DNA of 64,000 bases, taken from assembly GCF_008704425.1 (NCBI RefSeq), contig NZ_CP023696.1, positions 2,404,501 through 2,468,500 of the forward strand. Direction: 5' to 3'. The translations under genes were made by a program, and so were the position numbers. Below, piece after piece: positions 34,935 through 43,623 of the stretch (within the stretch, counting starts at the first letter, position 1; each line of letters begins with the position of its first letter). Below the pieces are notes generated by a model. It did no database searches, was not told the DNA's origin, and saw only the letters and a program-made list of their open reading frames with translations. This stretch comes from Streptomyces fradiae ATCC 10745 = DSM 40063 (GTDB lineage Bacteria; Actinomycetota; Actinomycetes; Streptomycetales; Streptomycetaceae).

Positions 34935-37309
34935 GCCGTGCCTCCGTCGTGCGGGTGGGGGACCTGGTGCGGGATGCGGACGTCGGGGTCGTGGCCCTGG
35001 TGCGGGCCGCCCGCGGGCGGGGGCGGGGTGCCGGGGGCGGGGCCGGGCGCGTTCGCGCCTGCGGGGGCGGGCGGTGCGGGCCTGGCGGCGGCGCGTTCGG
35101 CGACGACCTCCCGTACGGCCCTGAGGGCGCCCTGGTAGCCGGTGCAGCGGCACAGGTTCCCGGAGAGGGCCTGGCGGGCCTCCACGTCGCTGGGCGCGTG
35201 GTTGCCCTCCAGCAGGTCGTGCACGGTCATGGCCATGCCGGGGATGCAGAAGCCGCACTGGACGGCGCCGCAGCGGGTGAGGGCGCGCTGCACGTCGGAG
35301 GGGCGGCCGTCGGCGGCGAGGCCCTCCACAGTGCGGACCTCGCTGCCCGCGGTGGTCGCGGCGGGCACCAGGCAGGACGCCACGAGGCGGCCGTCGACCT
35401 GGACGTTGCACGCGCCGCACTCGCCCTGCGAGCAGCCGTCCTTGGCTCCGGCGAGGCCGAGGCGCTCGCGGAGCACGTACAGCAGCGACTCGCCGATCCA
35501 CGCGTCGGTGACGGGTCGGTCCACTCCGTTGACGCGCAGCGTGTACGAGGTGTGCGGGTGCTCGTCGCTGGGGGCGGGGACGGCCTCGGGGGCGGCGGGC
35601 TCGGGGTCGGGGCCGGGGTCGGGGCCGGTCTGCGGGTCGGACTCCGGGGTGGGCCGGGGGCCCGCCTCGGGGTCGGGCTGAGGGCTCGCCCCGGGGTCGG
35701 GCTGAGGGCTCGCCCCGGGGTCGGGCTGAGGGCTCGCCCCGGGGTCGGGCTGAGGGCTCGCCCCGGGGTCGGGCTGAGGGCTCGCCCCGGGGTCGGGCTG
35801 AGGGCTCGCCCCGGGGTCGGGCTGGGGGGCCTGGGGGTCCGCCTGAGGGGCGGCCTGGCCGGCGGCCTCGGAGGTCGCCTGGGGGGCGGCCTCGGGGGTC
35901 GCCTGGGGGGCAAGCCCGGGTGTCGCCTGGGGGGCTGCTTCTTCGGTACCTGCTTCGGGGGCCGCCTGGGGGGCCGCCTCCGGGGCGGTCGCTTCGGGGG
36001 CGGGGGCCGCGTCGGGGGCCGCGTCCGGGACGGGGGGCTCCTCGGGGGCCTCGGGGCTCTCCGGGGCCGCCTGGGCCTCGGCGGGCGCCGGGACTTCGGG
36101 GGCCTGGGAGGGCTGGGGGGCCGGGCCCGCCTCGGGCGCGGGGGCGTGGCCGTCGGCGCGGGCGCCGTCGACGGGTGCCGGCCCGGACCCGTCGGCGCGG
36201 GCGGTCCCGTCCGCGTCGGGCCCGTCGGGCCGGTCGTGCGGCTGCGTCTCGGGGGCGGGCGCGGGGACGGCCTCCACCGGGGCGTCGTGCGCCGGTGCGG
36301 CGGGCGCGGGAGCGTCCTGGACCGGCGACGGGACCTGGTACACCGGCACCTGACGCTCCGGGACCTGCGGGCCGGGATGCGGGGTGAGCGCCCAGGGCGC
36401 CGGTGCGCCGCCCGGCAGCGTCGCGGGCGCGTCGGCGCCGTCCGACCACGCGGGCGTCCCGCCTCCGTGCGCGGGCGCGCCGGCGGCGTGGCCCGGCGCG
36501 TACGCGGCGGCGCCGGGCCCATGCGTGCCGTGCCCGAGCGCGCCGTACTCGGGCGCCTCCTGCCCGGCGCCGTGGACCGGCGCGTCCTGCCCCGTCCCGT
36601 AAGGGGGCGTCATGCCGCCCGGCACCGTCCCGGCGGGCGTGCCGTGCGCGGGCGTCCCGTAGGGGGAAGCGTCCGGAGTGCCGTACCCGTGCGCGCCGGG
36701 GCCCTGCGCGCCCGCGTCCTGCGCCGGTGTCCCGTAAGGGGGCGTCATGCCGCCGGGCACCGCGTCGGCGGGCACCGCGTGGACGGGCGTGCCGTGGGCG
36801 GGCGTCCCGTAGGGAGCGGTGCCCGCAGTGCCGTACCCGTGCGCGCCCTGACCGGGCGTGGCCCCGCCGTCGTACGGGGGCGTGCCGTACTCCGGGGCGT
36901 ACCCCTGGGCCGTACCGTACGCCTGGCCGTCCCTCCGGTACTCGCCGGACTCCTCCGGCAGCTCGCCCTGTGCGACCGGGACCGTCCACTGGCCGGTCAG
37001 GTCGGCGGGGCCGGGCGCCGGGGGGTGCTCGGCGGCCGGGGCGTGGTGGAAGTTCCACTGCGCGGTCGCGTGCGGGTCCTCGATGTGCGGGGGCACGTAG
37101 CCGTGGCCGGGCGCCTCCAGCGGGATGCCGTCCAGGCCCACGTCGGGCGGGAGCTGGACGAACGCCGTGGCGTCGCCGTCGTACTCGCCCTGCGGCGTCG
37201 GCTGCCAGCCGCCGCCGCGCGCGTGCCCGCCGTCTCCCGTGCCGTGCCCCCGGCCGTGGCCGTGGCCGGTCTCGTTGCCGGTGCCGTTGCCGGACTCGTC
37301 GGTGGTCAC
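34931..37309 (-). CDS. 2Fe-2S subunit with ~600-residue disordered N-terminal extension
   Basis: A 792-residue protein whose C-terminal ~170 residues are a normal Mo-hydroxylase iron-sulfur subunit. Cluster one: Cys626, 631, 634 and 646. Cluster two: Cys685, 688, 720 and 722 (CxxC-x31-CxC). The remainder is disordered: Gly/His-rich start, then repeated YGTP/AHGTP segments, then six PQPDPGAS units. Normal subunits are ~160-200 residues, so this is a large extension. The GTG at 37309 has GGGAGG 8 bases upstream. It overlaps its neighbours by 4 bases on both sides. The tail after the clusters is also Pro/Gly rich. The extension could tether or concentrate the enzyme; this is speculation. Confidence 0.88.
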   Translation of the reverse strand: MTTDESGNGTGNETGHGHGRGHGTGDGGHARGGGWQPTPQGEYDGDATAFVQLPPDVGLDGIPLEAPGHGYVPPHIEDPHATAQWNFHHAPAAEHPPAPGPADLTGQWTVPVAQGELPEESGEYRRDGQAYGTAQGYAPEYGTPPYDGGATPGQGAHGYGTAGTAPYGTPAHGTPVHAVPADAVPGGMTPPYGTPAQDAGAQGPGAHGYGTPDASPYGTPAHGTPAGTVPGGMTPPYGTGQDAPVHGAGQEAPEYGALGHGTHGPGAAAYAPGHAAGAPAHGGGTPAWSDGADAPATLPGGAPAPWALTPHPGPQVPERQVPVYQVPSPVQDAPAPAAPAHDAPVEAVPAPAPETQPHDRPDGPDADGTARADGSGPAPVDGARADGHAPAPEAGPAPQPSQAPEVPAPAEAQAAPESPEAPEEPPVPDAAPDAAPAPEATAPEAAPQAAPEAGTEEAAPQATPGLAPQATPEAAPQATSEAAGQAAPQADPQAPQPDPGASPQPDPGASPQPDPGASPQPDPGASPQPDPGASPQPDPGASPQPDPEAGPRPTPESDPQTGPDPGPDPEPAAPEAVPAPSDEHPHTSYTLRVNGVDRPVTDAWIGESLLYVLRERLGLAGAKDGCSQGECGACNVQVDGRLVASCLVPAATTAGSEVRTVEGLAADGRPSDVQRALTRCGAVQCGFCIPGMAMTVHDLLEGNHAPSDVEARQALSGNLCRCTGYQGALRAVREVVAERAAARPAPPAPAGANAPGPAPGTPPPPAGGPHQGHDPDVRIPHQVPHPHDGGTA
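35677..35820 (-). repeat. 24-bp tandem repeat, six copies, in the 2Fe-2S gene
   Basis: GCTGAGGGCTCGCCCCGGGG plus TCGG repeats six times without visible variation, encoding PQPDPGAS. In-frame copy-number change is expected. Confidence 0.9.
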
Positions 37310-38199
37310 GACAGCGCCCTCCCCAGTGCTCGTCGGGCCAGCACGGAGACCGTGCGGCGCAGTTGCAGTACGGCGGGCGGCAGCGGGGGCGGCTCCTCGC
37401 CCTCGGCGGCCGGCGGCTGGTCCGGGATGCAGGCCGCCGCGACGTACTCGCCGAACGCCACCAGGGCCTCCGGCGCCAGCCCCCGCTCGCCGTCCCAGTC
37501 GACGAGCGAGGCGATCCAGTGCTCCGCCTCCAGCGGGCGCAGCGGCATCGGCGCGATCGCCCCGACCGCGCAGCGCACCGCGCGCCGCGCCGGGTCCAGG
37601 ACGACGGCGACGGAGGCGAGGGCGCGGCCCGGTCCGGTGCGCCCGGTGGCCTTGAGGAACACCTGCGGGGCGTGCAGCAGCGGGACCCGTACGAAGGCGA
37701 CCAGTTCGCCCGGTTCGAGCATCGCGCGGCCGGCGAGCAGGTGCGAGACGGGCACCTCGCGCCCGCCGGACGGGCCGGCGACGACGAGGTCGGCCTCCAG
37801 GGCGGCGAGGACGGGCAGCGAGTCGCCGGTCGGCGCGGCCGTGACGATGTTGCCGCCGAGGGTGCCGGCGTTGCGGATCTGGGGCGGTCCCGCGGCGCGG
37901 GCGGCGGCGGCGAGCGCGGGGATGAGGGCGGCGAAGTCGGGGCGGCCCATGCGGGCGTGGGTGAGGCCGGCGCCGAGGAGGGCGTGGCCGTCCTGGTACT
38001 GCCAGCCGCGCAGTTCGTTGATGCGGCCGAGGCCGACCAGTCCGGCGGGGCGCAGGCGGCCCTTGTTGACCGCGGCCATCAGGTCCGTGCCGCCGGCGAC
38101 GGGGACGGCGGCGGGCATGGCGGTGAGTGCCGCCACGGCCTCGTCGAGCGAGGCCGGCAGCGTGACGGAGTGCGCCGTCCTCGGTGCGTGCGTGGTCAA
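37306..38199 (-). CDS. FAD-binding subunit of the molybdenum hydroxylase
   Basis: A 297-residue FAD subunit (CoxM/XdhC-type). It carries VAGGTDLMAAVNKG (residues ~34-48) and RNAGTLGGNIVTAAPTGDSLPVL, the FAD-binding signatures, then a C-terminal CO-dehydrogenase flavoprotein-type domain with LKATGRTGPGRALASVAVVLD. The ATG at 38199 is the first gene of the three-gene operon. An overlap of 4 bases couples it to the Fe-S gene. The promoter should lie in 38200-38300; a TACGGT-like -10 is visible on the minus strand near 38258. Confidence 0.92.
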   Translation of the reverse strand: MTTHAPRTAHSVTLPASLDEAVAALTAMPAAVPVAGGTDLMAAVNKGRLRPAGLVGLGRINELRGWQYQDGHALLGAGLTHARMGRPDFAALIPALAAAARAAGPPQIRNAGTLGGNIVTAAPTGDSLPVLAALEADLVVAGPSGGREVPVSHLLAGRAMLEPGELVAFVRVPLLHAPQVFLKATGRTGPGRALASVAVVLDPARRAVRCAVGAIAPMPLRPLEAEHWIASLVDWDGERGLAPEALVAFGEYVAAACIPDQPPAAEGEEPPPLPPAVLQLRRTVSVLARRALGRALS

Positions 38200-38448
38200 C
38201 CCAGCTGCCCCTTCCCGGTCTCCCGGCTGTCCCGGCCGTCCCGCCTGTGCTGGCCGTACCGTACGTGCTCACAGCCCGGACGTGGAAACTGTGGCACATC
38301 TTCGGAGGCGGCGGTCGCGAGGGTCCGCGAAGGGGTGTTCCGCCCGCGACCTCCCGTGACCTCCCGCGACCGGGCGGATGGTCCGCTTGGGGAGGGTTCG
38401 CCGGCACGGGGGCGGCGGCGCGGCGCGGGAGTGGCGGGTGCGGCGGAG

Positions 38449-40176
38449 TCACACGTTCGGGGGCTTGCCCTCGATCGGGCGTCCGAGGACTCCGGGGCGG
38501 CGCTGCCACGGCGCCGGGCCGGCCGGCGGCCGGTACTCGACCCCGAGCGCGTCGAGGCGCAGGAGGTGGCCCTCCATGCGCCGGGCGAAGCCGTCGTAGT
38601 CGCGGGCCTCCGGGGCGGGGAGGGTGGTGGACCACGCGACCTCGGCGAAGGCGGCGAGGCGCGGGAAGGTCTGGTAGTCGACGCGGGCGCGGCTGTCGAG
38701 TACCTCGGCCCAGACGTTGGCCTGGGCGCCGAGGACGTGCGCGGCGGCCTCGGGCGACAGGCCGGGCGGCACGGGCTCGAAGCGGTACACGTCCTCCAGC
38801 GTGCGGACGTACCCGATGGGCACGGGCTCGTCGGGCCCGCCGTCCTGGCGGTGGTCGAGGTACACGTGCTGCTCGGGGCACATGACGACGTCGTGCCCGG
38901 CCTCCGCGGCGGCGACCCCGCCCGCGTAGCCGCGCCAGGAGGAGACGGCGGCGCCGGGGGCGAGGCCGCCCTCCAGGATCTCGTCCCAGCCGATGAGGCG
39001 GCGGCCCCGGTCGGCGAGCCAGCGGTCGAAGTGCCGGACGAACCACGCCTGGAGGCCGTCCTCGTCGCCGACGCCCAGTTCGCCGACGCGGGCCCGCGCG
39101 GTGGCCGAGGCGCGCCACTGCTCCTTGGGGCACTCGTCGCCGCCGATGTGGACGAACGGCGAGACGGCGGCCGGGAAGAGGTCGAGGACCTCCTCGAAGA
39201 CACCCTCGTAGAAGCGGAGTACGGCCTCGGTGGGGGCGAGGACGTTCGGGCTGACGCCCCAGGTGTCCCAGACGCCGAGCGCGGAGGTGTCCACGACGTC
39301 GGTGTTGCCGAGGTGCGGGTAGGCGGCGATGGCGGCCTGCGAGTGGCCGGGGACGTCGATCTCGGGGACGATCCGGACGTGCCGCTCGGCGGCGTACGCG
39401 ACGATCTCGCGGATGTCGTCGTGGGTGTAGTGGCCGCCGTGCGGGGTGTCGTCCCAGAGCGGGGACGCGCGGTGGCCGCGCCTGGTGCGGGGGCGCCAGG
39501 CGCCGACCTCGGTGAGGCGCGGGTGGCGGCGGATCTCCAGGCGCCAGCCCTGGTCGTCGGTGAGGTGCAGGTGGAGGACGTTCAGCTTGTGCGCGGCGAG
39601 CAGGTCGAGCTGGCGCAGCACGTCGTCCTTGGGGCGGAAGTGCCGGGCCACGTCGAGGAGCATCCCGCGCCACCCGAACCGGGGCCGGTCCTCGATCCGC
39701 CGGGCGGCCAGGGCGAGGGGCGCGCCGGGGCGGACCGGGGCGCGGCGGTACGCGTCGGGGCCGAGGAGCTGGCGGAGGGTCTGGGCGGCCCAGAACACCC
39801 CGGCGGGGTCGCCGCCCGCGAGGTCCACCGCCCCGTCGGCGACGGTGAGGCGGTACGCCTCGGGCCCGAGCCCGGCCTCGACGCGGAGCCGCACGACGGC
39901 GGGGGCGGACGCGGGGGCGGACGCGGGGGCGGGTCCGGGCGCGGGGCCGGCGGCTCGGGGGGCGGAGCCGGCGGCGGGTCCGGGTGCGGGCTGCGCAGCG
40001 TCGTCGCGGGGGGCCGGCCGGAGGGGCAGGGCGAAGGCGGCGCCGAGCACGGTCCGCAGCCAGCGCTCCGTCCCCTCGGTGCCGGGGGCGGCGGCCAGGA
40101 CCGTGCGGGCGTCGAGCACCGCGCCGGGGCGGTCCGGGTCCGGTACGTCGGACGCGGGCGCCGGAATGAGGTCCAT
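38449..40176 (-). CDS. Beta-N-acetylhexosaminidase (GH20)
   Basis: A 575-residue glycosidase that removes terminal GlcNAc/GalNAc from chito-oligosaccharides and similar. The catalytic pair is Asp347-Glu348 in HIGGDECPKEQWR, with WGVSPNVLAP and RIVPEIDVPGHSQAAIAAYP as classic GH20 segments. An N-terminal GH20b-like domain contains a Pro/Ala linker (PAPGPAPASAPASAP, ~70-90). There is no signal peptide, so it is probably cytoplasmic and acts on imported sugars. ATG at 40176 with GGGGGGAG 8 bases upstream. No DasR box consensus (ACTGGTCTAGACCACT) was seen; an inverted repeat at 40197-40215 is the only operator candidate. Confidence 0.95.
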   Translation of the reverse strand: MDLIPAPASDVPDPDRPGAVLDARTVLAAAPGTEGTERWLRTVLGAAFALPLRPAPRDDAAQPAPGPAAGSAPRAAGPAPGPAPASAPASAPAVVRLRVEAGLGPEAYRLTVADGAVDLAGGDPAGVFWAAQTLRQLLGPDAYRRAPVRPGAPLALAARRIEDRPRFGWRGMLLDVARHFRPKDDVLRQLDLLAAHKLNVLHLHLTDDQGWRLEIRRHPRLTEVGAWRPRTRRGHRASPLWDDTPHGGHYTHDDIREIVAYAAERHVRIVPEIDVPGHSQAAIAAYPHLGNTDVVDTSALGVWDTWGVSPNVLAPTEAVLRFYEGVFEEVLDLFPAAVSPFVHIGGDECPKEQWRASATARARVGELGVGDEDGLQAWFVRHFDRWLADRGRRLIGWDEILEGGLAPGAAVSSWRGYAGGVAAAEAGHDVVMCPEQHVYLDHRQDGGPDEPVPIGYVRTLEDVYRFEPVPPGLSPEAAAHVLGAQANVWAEVLDSRARVDYQTFPRLAAFAEVAWSTTLPAPEARDYDGFARRMEGHLLRLDALGVEYRPPAGPAPWQRRPGVLGRPIEGKPPNV

Positions 40177-40729
40177 CACGTCAACTCCCCCCCGGGCGTT
40201 GCATCCTGCGCAACGGGCGTTTCGAGTACGGCAACCGCCGAGGAGCCTAGGCGCGCCCCGCATCGCGGGCAAGGGGTCGAATACCGGCCAGGTCTCCGGG
40301 GGCGGGGCCGCGGACGCGCCACGGGCACGCGGGCACGCGGGCACGCGAGAGCCCCCGGCGCGGCGGTGGCGCGCGCGTTCCGCCCGCGCGCGGGGCGCGG
40401 GGGTGTCGCGGACGCGCCCGGTCGGCACCGGGGGCTTCTCGTACGGACGGACCGGCGGGACGGACGCACCGGCGGGGCAGGCGGCCCGGGGACGGACCGC
40501 GGGGCCGGCGGCGTACGGCCGGCGCCCGCGGCGGGGGCCGGTGGAGTGGCGCACCGGCGGGCCGGGGGCCCGGCACCACGGGCCCGGCAGGACCAGAGGT
40601 GCCCCCCCAGGACCCGGGAGTGGACCGGCGAGAACAGGGGCGGACCGGGGGCGGACCGGCGGGAACGGGAGTGGACCGGCGGCGGACCGGCGGGACCGGT
40701 GTCCGGCCGCGCGGCCCGGGCGCCTCCGC
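40177..40729. repeat. 553-bp gene-free region with GGACCGGCGGGA-type repeats
   Basis: The hexosaminidase leader lies at its left. Beyond 40320 the sequence becomes low-complexity: GGGCACGCGGGCACGC (40322-40349) and GGACCGGCGG(G)A units interleaved with GGAGTGGACC (40617-40705). No gene is supported. Confidence 0.6.
40197..40215. promoter_or_regulatory. Inverted repeat CGTTGC-N7-GCAACG at the hexosaminidase leader
   Basis: Six-base perfect arms with a 7-base centre, 20 bases upstream of the ATG at 40176 and overlapping the likely early transcribed region. Such sites are typical of LacI or ROK repressors; the regulator is unknown. Confidence 0.4.
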
Positions 40730-41017
40730 CTACTTCTTGTCCTTGCCGCCCTTGTCCTTGTCGCCGCCCGCGCCCATGGACTCGTAGATCTCCTTGCACA
40801 TCGGGCAGACCGGGTACTTCTTCGGGTCGCGCCCGGGGACCCAGACCTTGCCGCACAGCGCGACGACGGGAGTGCCGTCGAGGGCACTCGCCATGATCTT
40901 GTCCTTCTGGACGTAGTGGGCGTAGCGCTCGTGGTCGCCGTCGCCGTGCGACACCTGCGGCGTCGGCTCTACGAGGGTCCCCGTACCTGCCCCGCGCTCG
41001 GGCTCGAGAGTGCTCAT
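40730..41017 (-). CDS. DUF3039 family protein (zinc-ribbon-like)
   Basis: A 95-residue actinobacterial protein with ALCGKVW and YPVCPMCKEIYESM, giving three to four Cys for metal binding, and a Lys/Gly/Asp tail. The ATG at 41017 is used; a TTG three codons upstream is less likely. It follows the YqgE gene by 31 bases on the same strand, so co-transcription is likely. Function unknown. Confidence 0.9.
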   Translation of the reverse strand: MSTLEPERGAGTGTLVEPTPQVSHGDGDHERYAHYVQKDKIMASALDGTPVVALCGKVWVPGRDPKKYPVCPMCKEIYESMGAGGDKDKGGKDKK

Positions 41018-41048
41018 AACAGCCAAGGGTACTCACCCCGGCCCGGCT

Positions 41049-41609
41049 TCAGTTCAGGCTCGGGTCGTCCGGGTACGTCGCGATCATGGCCAGTTCGCTG
41101 CGCTGCCGCCGCAGTACGGCCCGCCACAGGTTCTCGGGGCGCGGGGACGACACGTCGCCGGGCTCCGACTCGACCACGTACCAGGCGCCCTCCCCCAGCT
41201 CGTCCTCCAGCTGGCCGGGGCCCCAGCCCGCGTAGCCGGCGAAGATCCGCAGGCTGCCCAGGGCGGGGCCGAGCAGCTCGGGCGGGGCCTCCAGGTCGAC
41301 CAGCCCGATCGCGCCGTGCACGCGGCGCCAGCCGAGCGGGCCCTCGTCGCCGGGGATGACGGCCAGGCCCAGCGCCGCGTCGAGCGAGACGGGGCCGCCC
41401 TGGAAGACGACGCCGGGCTCCCCGGCGAGCGGCGCCCAGGGCTCCAGGATGTCGCCGACGCCGACCGGGGTCGGCCGGTTGAGGACCACGCCGAGGGAGC
41501 CCTCGTCGTCGTGGTCGAGCAGCAGCACCACCGCGCGGTCGAAGTTCGGGTCGGCCAGCGCGGGGGTGGCGACGAGCAGCCGGCCCGCGAGCGAGGACAC
41601 CTCCGTCAT
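41049..41609 (-). CDS. YqgE/AlgH family protein
   Basis: The 186-residue protein has the family hallmarks: LAGRLLVATPALADPNFDRAVVLLLDHDDEGSLGVVLNRP and the FAGYAGWGPGQLEDEL segment. No catalytic role is proven; AlgH in Pseudomonas affects alginate regulation. The ATG at 41609 begins MTEVSSL. It is divergent from murA across 298 bases and followed by the DUF3039 gene. Confidence 0.93.
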   Translation of the reverse strand: MTEVSSLAGRLLVATPALADPNFDRAVVLLLDHDDEGSLGVVLNRPTPVGVGDILEPWAPLAGEPGVVFQGGPVSLDAALGLAVIPGDEGPLGWRRVHGAIGLVDLEAPPELLGPALGSLRIFAGYAGWGPGQLEDELGEGAWYVVESEPGDVSSPRPENLWRAVLRRQRSELAMIATYPDDPSLN

Positions 41610-41839
41610 GCGCCCATGATCCCGCATCTTCGCCCGGCGCGGAGGGTGCGCGCGGCGGTCGGCCGAACCGCTGCGTCGCGTGGCCGTTTCCGGTGCGTCG
41701 CCGCACACGCCCCGTAGGCGGCCCGTACGCGTCCCGTGCACGCCCCGGCGGGAAACGGACGGTGACGCTCCGCGAGGCGCGGGGGACACAGGGTGTTGTG
41801 CCGAACTCATTACACGCTCCGCCCCTCCGCCGCCTTACG

Positions 41840-41883
41840 GGGCAGGGGTGGATGCCCCTTACGCTTTTCCCTGGCCCCTGCCC
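41840..41883 (+). promoter_or_regulatory. Hairpin in the murA leader
   Basis: GGGCAGGGG (41840-41848) pairs with CCCCTGCCC (41875-41883) 24 bases before the murA start. The loop of 26 bases contains TACGCTTTT. It could influence translation of murA; no known riboswitch fits. Confidence 0.3.
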
Positions 41884-41907
41884 GACTCCATCCGGAACGC
41901 GAGATAC

Positions 41908-43248
41908 ATGACCGGCACAGACGATGTACTGCTTGTCCACGGCGGCACCCCGCTGGAGGGCGAGATCCGCGTCCGCGGCGCGAAGAACCTCGTGCCCAAG
42001 GCGATGGTCGCCGCACTGCTCGGCAGCGAGCCAAGCCGGCTGCGCAACGTGCCGGACATCCGCGACGTGCGCGTGGTGCGCGGGCTGCTCCAGCTCCACG
42101 GCGTGACCGTCCGCCCCGGCGACGAGCCGGGCGAGCTGGTCATGGACCCGACGTACGTCGAGTCCGCGAACGTCGCCGACATCGACGCCCACGCGGGTTC
42201 CTCGCGCATCCCGATCCTGTTCTGCGGCCCGCTGCTGCACCGGCTCGGGCACGCGTTCATCCCCGGCCTGGGCGGCTGCGACATCGGCGGGCGGCCGATC
42301 GACTTCCACTTCGAGGTGCTGCGGCAGTTCGGCGCGAAGATCGAGAAGCGCGACGACGGCCAGTACCTGGAGGCCCCCCGGCGGCTGCGCGGCACGAAGA
42401 TACGCCTGCCCTACCCGTCCGTCGGCGCGACCGAGCAGGTCCTGCTGACGGCCGTGCTGGCGGAGGGCGTGACGGAGCTCTCCAACGCGGCCGTCGAGCC
42501 CGAGATCGAGGACCTCATCTGCGTCCTGCAGAAGATGGGCGCGATCATCGCCATGGACACCGACCGGACCATCCGGATCACCGGTGTCGACAAGCTGGGC
42601 GGCTACGCCCACCGCGCGCTCCCCGACCGCCTGGAGGCGGCGTCCTGGGCGTCGGCGGCCCTCGCCACCGAGGGCAACATCTACGTGCGCGGGGCGCAGC
42701 AGCGCTCGATGATGACCTTCCTCAACACGTACCGGAAGGTCGGCGGCGCCTTCGAGATCGACGACGAGGGCATCCGCTTCTGGCACCCGGGCGGCGCGCT
42801 GAACGCCATCGCCCTGGAGACGGACGTGCACCCGGGCTTCCAGACGGACTGGCAGCAGCCGCTGGTGGTCGCCCTGACGCAGGCGGCCGGCCTGTCGATC
42901 GTGCACGAGACGGTGTACGAGTCGCGGCTCGGCTTCACGTCGGCGCTGAACCAGATGGGCGCGCACATCCAGCTGTACCGGGAGTGCCTGGGCGGCTCCG
43001 ACTGCCGCTTCGGCCAGCGCAACTTCCTGCACTCCGCGGTCGTGTCGGGCCCCACGAAGCTCCAGGGCGCCGACCTGGTCATCCCGGACCTGCGCGGCGG
43101 CTTCTCGTACCTGATCGCGGCGCTGGCGGCGCAGGGCACGTCCCGCGTGCACGGCATCGACCTGATCAACCGCGGCTACGAGAACTTCATGCAGAAGCTG
43201 GTGGAGTTGGGCGCGAAGGTCGAACTCCCGGCCGCCAAGCCCGTCTGA
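41908..43248 (+). CDS. murA: UDP-N-acetylglucosamine 1-carboxyvinyltransferase (MurA)
   Basis: A 446-residue enzyme that transfers enolpyruvate from PEP to UDP-GlcNAc, the first committed step of peptidoglycan synthesis. It has Lys26-Asn27 (RGAKNLVPKAM) and the catalytic Cys124 in FIPGLGGCDIGGRPID. The Cys indicates likely fosfomycin sensitivity by family knowledge. ATG at 41908 gives MTGTDDVL; no strong ribosome site is seen before it. The last 61 bases of the gene, stop codon and terminator hairpin are duplicated downstream. Confidence 0.97.
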   Translation: MTGTDDVLLVHGGTPLEGEIRVRGAKNLVPKAMVAALLGSEPSRLRNVPDIRDVRVVRGLLQLHGVTVRPGDEPGELVMDPTYVESANVADIDAHAGSSRIPILFCGPLLHRLGHAFIPGLGGCDIGGRPIDFHFEVLRQFGAKIEKRDDGQYLEAPRRLRGTKIRLPYPSVGATEQVLLTAVLAEGVTELSNAAVEPEIEDLICVLQKMGAIIAMDTDRTIRITGVDKLGGYAHRALPDRLEAASWASAALATEGNIYVRGAQQRSMMTFLNTYRKVGGAFEIDDEGIRFWHPGGALNAIALETDVHPGFQTDWQQPLVVALTQAAGLSIVHETVYESRLGFTSALNQMGAHIQLYRECLGGSDCRFGQRNFLHSAVVSGPTKLQGADLVIPDLRGGFSYLIAALAAQGTSRVHGIDLINRGYENFMQKLVELGAKVELPAAKPV

Positions 43249-43257
43249 CGGCCCACA

Positions 43258-43282
43258 CCCCCGGCACGCCACCTGCCGGGGG
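43258..43282 (+). terminator. murA terminator hairpin, first copy
   Basis: CCCCCGGCA (43258-43266) pairs with TGCCGGGGG (43274-43282) around CGCCACC, 9 bases after the murA stop. Confidence 0.8.
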
Positions 43283-43380
43283 TCCGGGGGTCACCCCCGG
43301 GCTGACACAGCATGCAGAAGCCGGTGGAGTCGGGCGCGAAGGTCGAACTCCCGGCCGCCAAGCCCGTCTGACGGCCCACA

Positions 43381-43405
43381 CCCCCGGCACGCCACCTGCC
43401 GGGGG
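43381..43405 (+). terminator. murA terminator hairpin, duplicated copy
   Basis: This is an exact copy of the 43258-43282 hairpin, 123 bases downstream. It may add termination efficiency. Confidence 0.75.
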
Positions 43406-43483
43406 AGGGCACCGGACCGGGGGTCTGGCCGTCAACTCCCCGCCGTGACAGTGAACTGACGGTCCGTCACCCTTGCGTTCGTA

Positions 43484-43523
43484 ACGACGACGGCCCCCCG
43501 CGTGAACGGGGGGCCGTCGTCGT
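43484..43523. terminator. 16-bp perfect hairpin between murA and hup
   Basis: ACGACGACGGCCCCCC (43484-43499) pairs with its exact complement at 43508-43523 around GCGTGAAC. It is the strongest hairpin in this interval and serves as a bidirectional barrier between convergent murA and hup. Confidence 0.85.
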
Positions 43524-43571
43524 ACGTGTGCCGCGTACGGCCCTGGAAAGGGGCGTACGCGGGCCGGAAGA

Positions 43572-43603
43572 AGGGCGTCCGCCCCCTACGGGGTGGACGC
43601 CCT
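43572..43603 (-). terminator. hup terminator hairpin
   Basis: AGGGCGTCC (43572-43580) pairs with GGACGCCCT (43595-43603), 20 bases past the hup stop on the minus strand. Confidence 0.75.
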
Positions 43604-43623
43604 CTTCACGCGCCTGTGGGGGC

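Larger units (their letters stand above)
43188..43405 (+). repeat. 95-bp direct repeat of the murA 3' end plus terminator
   Basis: 43188-43282 and 43311-43405 are the same 95 bases with two C/T differences, starting 123 bases apart. The first copy is the end of murA (last ~20 codons, stop, hairpin). The second is a fossil with its own ATG and in-frame stop (QKPVESGAKVELPAAKPV) but no ribosome site. The 28-base joint contains CCGGGGGTCACCCCCGG. Confidence 0.9.

Noticed and set aside
34931..39673. A 1580-codon frame extending the 2Fe-2S gene upstream
   Set aside because: The part above 37309 is a shadow of the FAD subunit and hexosaminidase genes. A GTG with a good ribosome site exists at 37309.
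40177..40320. DasR-responsive element upstream of the GH20 gene
   Set aside because: Nothing close to ACTGGTCTAGACCACT was seen.
43311..43368. Small gene starting at the duplicated murA ATG
   Set aside because: It has no ribosome site; it is a copy of murA's last codons.
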